Positions 8,874 to 18,388 of a stretch of DNA of 64,000 nucleotides are shown in pieces; the first letter of the stretch is position 1, and the number at the start of each line of letters is the position of its first letter. This DNA comes from Tritrichomonas musculus. Taxonomy: Eukaryota; Parabasalia; Tritrichomonadida; Tritrichomonadidae. The position numbers and the translations under genes were made by a program. Location: positions 2,604,001 to 2,668,000 of the forward strand of contig JAPFFF010000011.1 of the NCBI GenBank assembly GCA_039105265.1. Reading direction: 5' to 3'. The notes below the pieces were generated by a model. That model saw nothing but the letters and a program-made list of their open reading frames with translations. It was not told the DNA's origin and did no database searches.

Positions 8874-10295
8874 ATGGAAGAAGAAGAAGAAAATCGAAGC
8901 ATTAATGCTAATGATACTGCCAGAACTGCAGAAGAAGAAGATTTAAGCGAAAATCAAAAAGAAGAACTGCCGCTCGAGCAGCGAATTCCTATTGAAATTT
9001 TTAGGAGAGAAAGTGTAGATGGCAAATTAGACTCAAAGATTGGTGTTTTTTTAGCAATTGGAGCTATTAAAAATATGGATATCGGGATTCCGCCATGTTG
9101 TAGCGTAAAAGACATTCTTTTTATGGTCGATGAACATAAAAATGAAGATAAATATTTAACAGAAGAAACATTTATTACACTGTTTTCCGAATGCTTGAAA
9201 ATAATTAAAACAGAGTTTATGCTTGTTGAGGAAGAAGAAGACGATTCGGAATCATTTGAATTAACTAAAGATTTTATTCAGGATCGATTGTCAGATTTGC
9301 GACAAGTAGAAGATTCAGACTTTTGCTTTACTTTTACATCATTCTGTGTTCAAGCAGCTGATATTTCAAATTTGTCATTACTTCTCGAATATGATTCTTT
9401 AACAAATATATCATTAAAAAATAATGATATTTCTGATTTTTCCATTCTTGGGAAAATGCCAAGACTCAAAAATTTGGATTTAACAGAGAATAGAATTAAA
9501 TCTACAAGAATCGTGTCTTTCCCGGTATTAGAAAAATTAAATCTTTCCAAAAATAGCATCACTTATATCGAAGCATACAATATGCCAAAGTTAAAAGAAT
9601 TGAATTTTTCAGAAAATAAAGTATTCTTTATTGCACCATCAGCATTTGTAAATTGTCCGTCATTAGAGTCTCTTGATTTTTCCATAAATAATCTTCAGGA
9701 TATTAGAGAAGGTGCATTTAATGGATTAAGTCAATTGAAAAAGCTCAAATTAAATTCCAATTCATTAGTATCAGTTCTGCACGCTTTTTCAAAAGATCTA
9801 ATTAATCTCTCTATTCTCGATCTATCGGAAAATCCACTGGAATCTACCGAAGGGATACAATTTTTACATAATCTTGAAAATTGTGACTTGCATAAAACTC
9901 CAATTGAAAATCTTGCTTCTTTCTCATACATATCAAATTTAAGCAATTTGAAAAACTTGTCAATTTATGATAGTCCTCTCGGTGATTTAGAAGATATCCG
10001 ACTCGAGATTATACATTTGCTTCCAAGCTTAGAAGTAATTGATGATGAAACGGTTACAATTAATGAGAGGCAGGATTCAAAGGCCCTCTTTGAGCAAAGA
10101 GCAGAAGAAGAAAGGCGATTATTAGAAGAGAAACTTGCTGAAGAAGCAGCCGCACGCGCTGAAGCTGAAGCTGCTGCTCGTGCAGCTGCTCTTGCAGCTG
10201 AAGAAGAAGATATGGAACAAAATGCTGAAACAGAAGATGCTGTTAGCAGTGAAATGATCTATAATGAAACAGAAGAATCAGCAAAGACTGTTTAA
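8874..10295 (+). CDS. LRRC23-like leucine-rich repeat protein (radial spoke)
   Basis: This 473-residue protein has an acidic N-terminal region, then an SDS22-like LRR array at about residues 160-390. Repeats include LTNISLKNNDISDF, LKNLDLTENRI, LEKLNLSKNSI, LESLDFSINNL and LSILDLSENPL. An LRR cap follows (LLPSLEVIDDETVTINERQ), and then an Ala/Glu-rich coiled coil. The order of repeats, the cap and the charged C-terminal helix match LRRC23/RSP15, a component of axonemal radial spokes. Repeat families are easily confused, so another axonemal LRR protein is possible. The C-terminal AEAEAAARAAALAAEEE helix looks like an extended single alpha-helix. The stop overlaps TAAA. Confidence 0.65.
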   Translation: MEEEEENRSINANDTARTAEEEDLSENQKEELPLEQRIPIEIFRRESVDGKLDSKIGVFLAIGAIKNMDIGIPPCCSVKDILFMVDEHKNEDKYLTEETFITLFSECLKIIKTEFMLVEEEEDDSESFELTKDFIQDRLSDLRQVEDSDFCFTFTSFCVQAADISNLSLLLEYDSLTNISLKNNDISDFSILGKMPRLKNLDLTENRIKSTRIVSFPVLEKLNLSKNSITYIEAYNMPKLKELNFSENKVFFIAPSAFVNCPSLESLDFSINNLQDIREGAFNGLSQLKKLKLNSNSLVSVLHAFSKDLINLSILDLSENPLESTEGIQFLHNLENCDLHKTPIENLASFSYISNLSNLKNLSIYDSPLGDLEDIRLEIIHLLPSLEVIDDETVTINERQDSKALFEQRAEEERRLLEEKLAEEAAARAEAEAAARAAALAAEEEDMEQNAETEDAVSSEMIYNETEESAKTV

Positions 10296-10578
10296 AATTC
10301 TTATTTAATATTGTTGACTAATTATTTGTAATATAAAAAAAATTCTTTCATTATAAAGAAATTATCGTCATTTCTATTATTTCTTTTTTTTTTGTAATAC
10401 ATTTCCGATTTCATCATTGATTTATAACAAGTCATTCTATTTTGAAATGATAATGATCAAAATCAATTTAAAAAAAAAAAAAATCAGAATTTCTAAAATC
10501 AGATTTTTTAATTACAATATCATAGTTATAAAAAAAAAAAAAAAAACATATATATATCTATACACAATAATATAATGA

Positions 10579-13548
10579 TTAAACGAATTGTGGCGTCATA
10601 ATAGCAGGTAACGGTTTTTTGGGTGCATCAAGCATTTTAGGGAAGTCATTTTTAATTTTCTTTGTTGTTCTCTTAGAATTATTTTGTCCAACTTTAAATT
10701 GCATTGGTTGTTGTTGTTGATTACTATTATTATTTTGTTGATTTGATTTCTGTACTTCAAGCATTTTGAAAGATGAATCAAATAATTTTACAATTTCTTG
10801 ATCGTTGGAATTTAATTCATCTTTCAAGTTATTCAATTTTGTTTCTTCAGATTTACGTATTGGCGAAATTATTTGATTTATATGTAAGTTTGAAACTTTC
10901 ATTAGTAAATCCTTTGTTTTTTGTGCTAATTCTGCATTTTTTTGAATAAAATCTTGATATAACTTTTTGAGTGATTCTTGATCGTCGTTGCCTTTTCTTG
11001 AAATCAGATCTTCTTCATTTTTAACTGCTGCATCATAATCTTTATTAGTATTGTTAATTTCTTCATTTTGAACCTTTTTGGCTGATTCGATTCTTGTCTT
11101 CAATTTTGACACTTGATCATTAAATTTGTCAATCAACGACTTTTTCTTCAATTCGAACTCATTTGTGCATTTTTCCAATTGTTCGTCTGTTTTATTTTTA
11201 ATTTCTTCTTCTTTTGCTTTTATCTCGTCTGCCTTTGTCTGGAACTCCTTGTTTTCAGCGTCAATTTGACTTTTCAATTCAGAAATTTTTTTTGAATTTT
11301 CAATTTGAATTTGAGAGGTTTTATCTGTCAAATTATTCAATTTAGAATTCCCTTCATTTTCAATTAATTTAAGATCATTAGCAGAATTTTCAATTATTTG
11401 TTTTAATTTCTCTTCCAATTCTATTTTTTCCTTATTTTCTCTCAAATCTTTGATTTCGTTTTCAATTTCGATTTTTTTCTTTTGAAAATTTTTTTCTTCA
11501 TTTTCAATTTCATGTTTCTTTTTGGCCTGCAAGTCGACTGATCTATTTTTAATATCGCGCAATTTTCTAATTGCCTCGATAATTTCGACTCCTCTCAAAT
11601 TTTCGTCTTTTTCATAGAGTTTTGAAATGTTTTCAATGGCGTTATTCAATTTGACTTGTTCGACTTGAATTTTCATTTCAAATTCTTCGTTGATTCCTTG
11701 GGTTTCGGTTTTTATTTTCCTCTGTATTTGTCTTATTTGCTTCTCGAGATTCTGGATTTCATTCTGAAGAAAAGTTAACCGTTGTTCACAATTTTTTTTA
11801 GATTGTTCAAATTGATCGATTGCGAAATTTAATTTTCCTTTCATTTTCAGCATTTTTGATTGATGCTCGTTTTCCTCTTTTGACAAATCGAAGAATGATT
11901 CGGATTGTTTAATGAATTCCTCCATTTTTGTGTTATTTTCGATTTCAAGTTTTTTCCTCTTTTCAATTAATTCAATTTTTGACTTCTCTTTGAATTCTGA
12001 AATTTTTTTTTCTTTTTCGTTTCGCTTCCGATTCATGACCATTTCGATCTCGTTCTTTCTGTTTGACTCTCTCATGATGTTTGCCTTCTGGTATTCGTCC
12101 TTCTCTTTCTCTCCCTTCTGCTTCTTCTCTTCAATTTCCTTTTCAATTTGCAGTTGCAACTTTTTCAATTCATCCAAATTTTGATTGATTTCTTTCCGAA
12201 TCTGCTTTTGGAGCTCCTGGTTGATATTGTCCTGATTTTTGAGTGAATTTTCCATGATCGTTACTCGGTTCTTAGCGGCCTCTTTGAAATTATTCAGTTG
12301 CCTATCGTATATAGCCGATATCGATTGAATTTCTTTTTGAATTTGATTTTGAAAAGAATTTTTTTTATTGGCCGTTTTTGAGACGGTTTCATTCGCTATC
12401 AATTGGAGACGTCCTTTAATTGATTTGGAATCTTTTGCTGATTGTGATATTATTTTTTCAATTTCGGAAAAAGTGTCATTTCGGTTTTTAACAGCGTTTT
12501 CAAATTCTTTTTGAAGAGAGTTTCTGAAATTTTCAATTGATGACTGTTTTTTCTCAATTTCAGCGGTTTTATAGGTCTCAAATTGATCAATTTGATGCTT
12601 TTGATATTGTATTTGCGATATTAAATTATTAAGCTCGTTTTGATGAGAATTGAATAGGGTCTGTTTGACTTTGTTAATCTCTTGAATTTGAAAAATCCGC
12701 TCAGATTCGTTGCTTTTTTCTTTATTGATTAGATTGTTGATCGTATTGTTGATTTCATTGTAATTATTATTCGTGGTGGTAATTATTGAATTTCGTTTGT
12801 TTTTAAAATCATTATTAAAATTATCTTGATTCTTTTTCGTTTGTTCATATTCGTTTCTTAATGAGTTGACTTCTGTTTTTAACGATTCCAATTGGGAATA
12901 ATAATTGTTTAAGTCATCTTTTCTAAGTAATATTTCTTGTCTCAAAATAGTATATATCTCTGTTCGATTAGCTCTTATATCTTGTGCATGTTGAGTTAAA
13001 ATTTGTTTCATTTTTGCATCATTTTCTTTTCGTAAATCAGCAATCTTTTCGAGAATAGGTTGAATTGCAATTTGTGCTTTTTTGTTGATCGATTGTTGAG
13101 ATTTTTTATCATAATTTGCAATTTTAGCTTGAATCTGATTTGAATATTCTATGTATTTATTTAATTCATTGATATAAGAATTTTGTATATTATTAACGTC
13201 TGACGAAATTGATTCTCCTTCTTTAACAATACTTTGTAATGTTTGAAGTTTTTCCTTATATAAGTCTGTTAATTTCGATTTTACTACTTTATATTGAAGA
13301 GCATACTTTTGGCATTCTTGATCGATACAATTTTTCCTAAATAAAACAAGATTCTTTGCAATTTCTTCTATCGATTTTTCGTGTTGTCTAACCAAATTGC
13401 CAATTCCTGTTTCATATTTTATTATAATATTATTGATTTCTTCGTTTCTTTCCAATTTTGCTTTACTCATAAGGAAAATTACTTTAGCTAGTTGCGCAAG
13501 TTTTTTACAAGCATTGTGTTTGAAAGCATCTTTTCGTTCAGTTATCAT
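10579..13548 (-). CDS. Long coiled-coil protein, function unknown
   Basis: This is an almost continuous coiled coil of about 990 residues, rich in K, E, N, Q and I. It has no globular domain, transmembrane segment or motor motif that I can see. The frame stays open a few codons upstream to a TTG at 13590. The first real ATG is at 13548-13546 (MITERKDAF), 10 bp from an AACGTT motif, and I choose it. The C-terminal 60 residues are poly-Q/N and basic, ending with a Pro-rich tail (APKKPLPAIMTP). Long coiled coils of this kind are common cytoskeletal scaffolds in trichomonads (costa, basal-body fibres). A structural role is an inference only. It is convergent with the LRRC23-like gene. Confidence 0.75.
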   Translation of the reverse strand: MITERKDAFKHNACKKLAQLAKVIFLMSKAKLERNEEINNIIIKYETGIGNLVRQHEKSIEEIAKNLVLFRKNCIDQECQKYALQYKVVKSKLTDLYKEKLQTLQSIVKEGESISSDVNNIQNSYINELNKYIEYSNQIQAKIANYDKKSQQSINKKAQIAIQPILEKIADLRKENDAKMKQILTQHAQDIRANRTEIYTILRQEILLRKDDLNNYYSQLESLKTEVNSLRNEYEQTKKNQDNFNNDFKNKRNSIITTTNNNYNEINNTINNLINKEKSNESERIFQIQEINKVKQTLFNSHQNELNNLISQIQYQKHQIDQFETYKTAEIEKKQSSIENFRNSLQKEFENAVKNRNDTFSEIEKIISQSAKDSKSIKGRLQLIANETVSKTANKKNSFQNQIQKEIQSISAIYDRQLNNFKEAAKNRVTIMENSLKNQDNINQELQKQIRKEINQNLDELKKLQLQIEKEIEEKKQKGEKEKDEYQKANIMRESNRKNEIEMVMNRKRNEKEKKISEFKEKSKIELIEKRKKLEIENNTKMEEFIKQSESFFDLSKEENEHQSKMLKMKGKLNFAIDQFEQSKKNCEQRLTFLQNEIQNLEKQIRQIQRKIKTETQGINEEFEMKIQVEQVKLNNAIENISKLYEKDENLRGVEIIEAIRKLRDIKNRSVDLQAKKKHEIENEEKNFQKKKIEIENEIKDLRENKEKIELEEKLKQIIENSANDLKLIENEGNSKLNNLTDKTSQIQIENSKKISELKSQIDAENKEFQTKADEIKAKEEEIKNKTDEQLEKCTNEFELKKKSLIDKFNDQVSKLKTRIESAKKVQNEEINNTNKDYDAAVKNEEDLISRKGNDDQESLKKLYQDFIQKNAELAQKTKDLLMKVSNLHINQIISPIRKSEETKLNNLKDELNSNDQEIVKLFDSSFKMLEVQKSNQQNNNSNQQQQPMQFKVGQNNSKRTTKKIKNDFPKMLDAPKKPLPAIMTPQFV

Positions 13549-13674
13549 ATTGAAAAAAACGTTATTAGATTTTATTTTTTTTGAATTCAAAAAAAGAGTG
13601 TGGAAATAAGCATTGAATTTTCAAATATATTTACTAACAAACAAAATATAAAGCAAGTAGCATTATTCATATTT

Positions 13675-14226
13675 CTATTTGGGTGCGTTATCAACCTTAA
13701 ACTTTGCGAGTGATAAACTAAATTTGGCATCATAAATACCATAATTTGTATTTTTATTTACAAATATTGGTTCCTTTTTATCTTCATATTCAGGAGGATC
13801 ATCAAGTCCCATTTCAAGCCTGTATGCAAGTCTTTCAAGATCTTCTAAATTATGGTTTTGTGAATTTAGATCTGAACTCCTATTTCTTGCGGATCTCGAT
13901 GCCTTTTCGAATTTTTTTTGGTAGGTTGATTTTTGGTTTGTAAAATTAACGCAGAATTCATGGTATAATTGTCTTTTTTCTCTCTCAGATTTATCATTTG
14001 CTATTTTTTCGCGTGTAATAAATGATTGTTGATTTATCTTATCTTCTTCAAGTGCTTTGGTTAATTTTAAGAAATTCTCGCGTTGGCCTTCAGGTGTTGG
14101 TCGTTGTATCGGTTCAGAATTAGCGAGTTTTTGCCTAGAACTATATCTATCAACAATGACAGAAGGAGATTTTCTTGATCTTACAAATGCAGTTGCGGGC
14201 CTTCTATATGTTCTTCGCAATTCCAT
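13675..14226 (-). CDS. Small basic hypothetical protein
   Basis: This 183-residue protein is Arg/Lys-rich at the N-terminus (MELRRTYRRPATAFVRSRKS). It is largely disordered, with a short charged helix at about residues 60-110 and no recognised domain. The ATG is 10 bp downstream of an AACGTT motif (14236-14241), the same arrangement as its downstream neighbour on this strand. The Arg/Ser/Thr/Pro-rich N-terminus resembles many small axonemal or microtubule-associated proteins, but I cannot name it. Confidence 0.65.
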   Translation of the reverse strand: MELRRTYRRPATAFVRSRKSPSVIVDRYSSRQKLANSEPIQRPTPEGQRENFLKLTKALEEDKINQQSFITREKIANDKSEREKRQLYHEFCVNFTNQKSTYQKKFEKASRSARNRSSDLNSQNHNLEDLERLAYRLEMGLDDPPEYEDKKEPIFVNKNTNYGIYDAKFSLSLAKFKVDNAPK

Positions 14227-14553
14227 TAAAATTTAAACGTTAATTGGTAAATAGAAAAAGTGGAAATTTAAAAAGTTAATATAAAATATCATTAATACCA
14301 CAGAGAAAAACAAAGAATTGCCAGATAATATTTGTTCAAATAGGAATTTTAACGGTATAATATGTATAAAATATTAATTGTATGGTTTTTGAATGATATT
14401 TTTCCCGTATATTCATATTTTAAAGAAAGGTTACATTTCTGAATTTTTTCTTCTTTCAATTATTCAATTATCGATAATTGAATTAATCATTTAAAAAATT
14501 GTATTAATAATTCATTCAATTTTATTAAATTTTTATAACATCACTTATATGAT
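14227..14553. promoter_or_regulatory. Divergent promoter region upstream of PI-PLC
   Basis: This 327-bp AT-rich region separates two divergent genes. On the plus strand, TAACATCACTTATATG lies directly before the PI-PLC ATG; TCACTT fits the Inr consensus. On the minus side, AACGTT lies 10 bp from the neighbouring start. I see no other structure. Confidence 0.45.
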
Positions 14554-15522
14554 ATGGAAACTTCTCAAGAAGACCCACGGAACTATGAGAAAAGCATTGC
14601 AAAAGAACTTTACAATTATGATTTAAATGATTCAAATCAAAGGCCTGAGCCACGTCATAGGAAAGTTAAGTCTTTTAATGATTTAAATCCTGCTGATTGG
14701 CTCAGTCTTATTGATGGCTCAAAAAAAATTAGTTCTATTAGTATTCCTGGAACACATGATTCTGGAGCAAGATTCCGAGGGCCTTTTTCGCGTTGTCAAC
14801 ATTTATCAATATTAGAACAACTTTTGAATGGTGTTAGATACCTTGATATTAGATGTAGGCATGTAAATAATTGTTTTATGATTCATCATACCAGAAAATT
14901 CCAATATCTTGCATTTGGTTCTGGTGTTCGTGATGTAGTTATCGATTTTTTAAAAGAACGCCCAACAGAATTTGTTTTTATGCAGATAAAGCCAGAATAT
15001 TCAGATAAGGAAAATACGCGATCATTTTTTGAAACAATGAAAGCATATCTTGATCCATATGTAGATCATTTTTATCTTGGAGATACTTTGCCAACGCTTG
15101 ATCAGGTACGTGGCAAAATTGTATTATTGCGAAGATTTGACACGCCAATTACTCCTTATGGAATTTTTTTAAATTTTACTAATAATTCTACCTTTACGTC
15201 TAATACAACAATCAGAGCAAGAATTCAAGATGAATATCGAGTAAAGTCACTATTTCATAGGTCGCATAAATGGAATGTATTTTTGTCTCTTTTAAACGAA
15301 GCAAAAGCAAATACAGATGAAGATAAATTATTTATCAATTTTGGAAGTGGATCAACAACTTTTTGTTATCCATATTCAACGGCCGATTACATGATACCCA
15401 AAATAGGCAATCATCTCAAGAAAACAGACCCACATTCCTTTGTTGGTGTCATTATGTTTGATTATATAACTAAATATTATGAAAATATTGTTTATTATTT
15501 ACTAAAAAGAAACTTTGGATAA
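14554..15522 (+). CDS. PI-PLC X-domain phosphodiesterase, bacterial type
   Basis: This 322-residue protein has the PLC-X core from about residue 46 to 210. The catalytic His lies in ISIPGTHDSGA (about 67), the barrel strand is GVRYLDIRC, and the second His lies in FMIHHT (about 109). DFLKERPTEFVFMQIKPE and GKIVLLRRFD follow. No Y, PH or C2 domain is present, as in bacterial phosphatidylinositol-specific PLCs (EC 4.6.1.13 family). These cleave PI or GPI lipids without calcium. There is no signal peptide, so it is probably cytosolic; the N-terminus is polar. The stop is followed directly by TAAA and an A tract. A general PLC-X phosphodiesterase is sure; the substrate is inferred. Confidence 0.85.
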   Translation: METSQEDPRNYEKSIAKELYNYDLNDSNQRPEPRHRKVKSFNDLNPADWLSLIDGSKKISSISIPGTHDSGARFRGPFSRCQHLSILEQLLNGVRYLDIRCRHVNNCFMIHHTRKFQYLAFGSGVRDVVIDFLKERPTEFVFMQIKPEYSDKENTRSFFETMKAYLDPYVDHFYLGDTLPTLDQVRGKIVLLRRFDTPITPYGIFLNFTNNSTFTSNTTIRARIQDEYRVKSLFHRSHKWNVFLSLLNEAKANTDEDKLFINFGSGSTTFCYPYSTADYMIPKIGNHLKKTDPHSFVGVIMFDYITKYYENIVYYLLKRNFG

Positions 15523-15904
15523 AAAAAAAGTATTTGTTATGATTAACTTAATCAGATTAAGAACAAGTTAAAATGATTTAAAAAAAAAAAGCAATGAAGA
15601 ATTAACCAAATTCGAAAAACAAAAATACTTATTTCTTAGAAGCCATTGAATAATCTTTTTTTGAATTTGATATGCAATATTGAATTTTTCATGTGTAGCT
15701 TGTTGTACAACATTGATCTTACATATATTGATTCAAATAAATGTATAAAAAAAAAAAAAAAAAAAGCAAATTTGTAATGAATATAATATATTTATTCGAT
15801 CCAAATAAAATTTCAAGCATTTCAAACATTAATTAAAAAACATAAAAATGTCTTTTCAAATATAAACTTGGCATGAAAAAAAAAAAAAAAAAGAAATGAC
15901 AATT
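15523..15904. other. Convergent intergenic region with a hairpin beside the VPS34 stop
   Basis: This is AT-rich 3' DNA with three A tracts. AAACTTGGCATGAAA at about 15863-15877 is the inverted copy of TTTCATGCCAAAGTTT at about 15903-15918, which includes the last codons and stop of VPS34. In the VPS34 transcript this would form a stem of about 15 bp with a loop of roughly 26 nt across the stop codon. A role in termination or 3'-end formation is speculative. Confidence 0.4.
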
Positions 15905-18157
15905 TCATGCCAAAGTTTGTCTTTTCTGATGGAGCCATTCATAAAACTTAGGCAAAAGTGCCTTGACACTTTTTTCAACTTCACTAATAATTTTCTTTCC
16001 AGCGTCTTTTTCAGTTAGATCTAAATGAAGTCTGTCAAGCAAGATTGCTGCAATTGTCTCATCTTTTGAAGGCAAATGTGGAAGCTCGGAAGTAGCAAGT
16101 AATGCAATTAGACAGCAAAACTCGTCAGCTTTCCTACGAATTGCGTTGAAAACAACAGCGCAATGTCTGAGGAAGTCGTAATAACCTTTTTGAGAGACTG
16201 GTTGTCTTGATCCACTTTTTGTATCGACATGATCAAATGCAGCAACCATTTCGCCTACAACGCGAACTGAGCAGGGTAATGGTTTCGGATCCTGGCCAAA
16301 CATAAAGCCATAGTCAACATGGAAAAAATAACCATTCGATTTCATGAGTAGATTATCGAGATGCCGATCACCGACACCAAGTACATATGAAATAACAGTA
16401 TATGCGGCGCTACTTTTAATAAATCGTTCGCGGCATTCTTCTTCGGGGCCGGCGAAGTAATCTTGTATCATATTGTTCTTGACTTGAAGAACTTTGGAAA
16501 TAGTCTTCGCTCCAACAACAAATTCCATAAGACCGAAACTGCGGCTTATAGGTAGAACTGCGTAATGTGTAACACACATATCGAGATTGAATCGTTTCAA
16601 ATTTTCATCGATGAATTTAATGGTGGTGACAGCAAGAGCATCTTGACGCATATCATCTCCAACTTTGAGGATTGCTGAATAGACGTTGTTGTCTTTGTCA
16701 AGGAAATCCATCTTGACGGGTTGGAGAGAAGATCCAAATACAATGATGCTCTCTGTACTAATTGAATGAACGATGAAAGATGGCGAAATTGGAAGACGAA
16801 ATGGACGATCAAATTTGACCTTGCTAAGCTCATTCTTAACATAATTTAGTTTATTTTCGCGGCCACTGACGCTTTTCACGCCTTTAACAATAGCGTGAAG
16901 TTTCATTAATTCATTAGAAGCGATTTCTGCGTCTTGAAAGTATGGTGAATTCTGGCTTTTCCATTTTTCGAATATTGCTTTAAATTTCTCGCTTTGACTA
17001 TTTTCAAATTCAACTCTTAATGCAAAATAAAGATGAACAGCGAATTCCGGACTTTTTCTAGCTCGTTCAAACATGAATTCTTGGATATCTTCGCTATCTC
17101 GAGACGGCTGGACAATCATACTAACATATTGGCAAGCTTCTTCATCACTAATTGACATGAGGGAATTTACAGCATATTTATGTATTAGTGTCTTTCTTGA
17201 GATATTCGGAAAACGTCGTCTATTGAGAAGGAAAAGCGAAAAAGGTAATGGCCATCGATTTTTTGGTATTGTGTCAATATCGTAGTCTTTGATGCAGGCA
17301 AGTTTGAGAATTCCTGACGGAAATGTAGAAAAGAATTTTTTGTAGGCGGAAATTTTGGTGAGATCGAAACCAGCTATAAATGGTCTATTGATCATTGTTT
17401 TGAAGCCTTGTACTTCTGTTTTTCGGGGCATATAATTTGCTTTAAAAAGACGCGTGTTAGGAACATCTTTTAATGTAGTAACAGGTTCGCTTATTTCTTG
17501 ATCAGGACCAGTTAATAATGCAGCAAATGTATCTACAATTGATCCACTTAAGTGCTGTAAGTCATTTGGAAGTAGAGCGATATCGGTAAGATAAAATGAT
17601 TCGTCCATTATGTTTGCTTGCATATCAGGGGTAGTTGAAGGAGGTCGAGTAAAGAATGGTAGAGAGAGAGATGGTGTTAAAATTCGCATAATATCGCACA
17701 TAATAATTCCAGCTGTTTTATTTTTAGATGGCCCAAATAATGAAAATACTTGATTTCCAACAATGTGTCTTTGACTTCCTTTTGCAACTTTTGTTGGTGG
17801 CAAATCAGCAATATGATGAGTAAGAGTTATTTTTATAATGAACTGTGATGATGCAAAAAGAAGAGTTGGTATGGTAATACTACCATTAAATATCATTATT
17901 TGATGATAAGGTGATAAACTTGATTTAAAATCGCATGGTACTACAACACATTCGATTAATTTGATTTTATCGATGTAAAGTGTAATTATTGCTTCAAAGC
18001 ATGAAAGAGGATGGTGTAATAACTTAATTTTTTTTTCGTTTTTTGCTTGTTGAAGTAATTTCCTATGAATTGAATTGAAAGGTCCGATTATTGCTGGTAA
18101 ATATGCTGTAATAACATTGTTTGTATCTTGAAGAAATGGAGATGTCTGTGAAGACAT
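15905..18157 (-). CDS. VPS34: Class III phosphatidylinositol 3-kinase Vps34
   Basis: This 750-residue protein has a C2-like N-terminus and a helical PIK domain (about residues 290-420). The PI3/PI4-kinase fold starts with AILKVGDDMRQD (ATP-binding Lys, about 492). The catalytic loop is GVGDRHLDNLL (about 594) and the metal site is HVDYGFMFGQDPKPLP (about 612). FGQDPKPLP is characteristic of class III enzymes. The usual DFG is DYG here. It makes PI3P on endosomes and phagosomes, normally with Vps15 and Beclin. It is about 130 residues shorter than yeast Vps34, mostly in the C2/PIK linker. The first ATG at 18157 is used; CTAACCTTTGAAA lies just upstream. Confidence 0.85.
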   Translation of the reverse strand: MSSQTSPFLQDTNNVITAYLPAIIGPFNSIHRKLLQQAKNEKKIKLLHHPLSCFEAIITLYIDKIKLIECVVVPCDFKSSLSPYHQIMIFNGSITIPTLLFASSQFIIKITLTHHIADLPPTKVAKGSQRHIVGNQVFSLFGPSKNKTAGIIMCDIMRILTPSLSLPFFTRPPSTTPDMQANIMDESFYLTDIALLPNDLQHLSGSIVDTFAALLTGPDQEISEPVTTLKDVPNTRLFKANYMPRKTEVQGFKTMINRPFIAGFDLTKISAYKKFFSTFPSGILKLACIKDYDIDTIPKNRWPLPFSLFLLNRRRFPNISRKTLIHKYAVNSLMSISDEEACQYVSMIVQPSRDSEDIQEFMFERARKSPEFAVHLYFALRVEFENSQSEKFKAIFEKWKSQNSPYFQDAEIASNELMKLHAIVKGVKSVSGRENKLNYVKNELSKVKFDRPFRLPISPSFIVHSISTESIIVFGSSLQPVKMDFLDKDNNVYSAILKVGDDMRQDALAVTTIKFIDENLKRFNLDMCVTHYAVLPISRSFGLMEFVVGAKTISKVLQVKNNMIQDYFAGPEEECRERFIKSSAAYTVISYVLGVGDRHLDNLLMKSNGYFFHVDYGFMFGQDPKPLPCSVRVVGEMVAAFDHVDTKSGSRQPVSQKGYYDFLRHCAVVFNAIRRKADEFCCLIALLATSELPHLPSKDETIAAILLDRLHLDLTEKDAGKKIISEVEKSVKALLPKFYEWLHQKRQTLA

Positions 18158-18388
18158 CTAAAATCTTCTAACCTTTGAAAAATTTCAATAAAATTCAGAA
18201 TTTTTCAAAGCTCATAAACACTGCAAAAAATCGTAAAATTTAAAAAGACCGGCAATTTTGGTAAAGCAGCATTGGTGGATTTTGCATTTCTTCGGAAAGT
18301 AATAAAAAAATTAATGAAAATTGGCTAAAAATATCTTTATACAAATAATTATATTATCCTAATGATGAATGTCCTTTTTTGTTGTATC

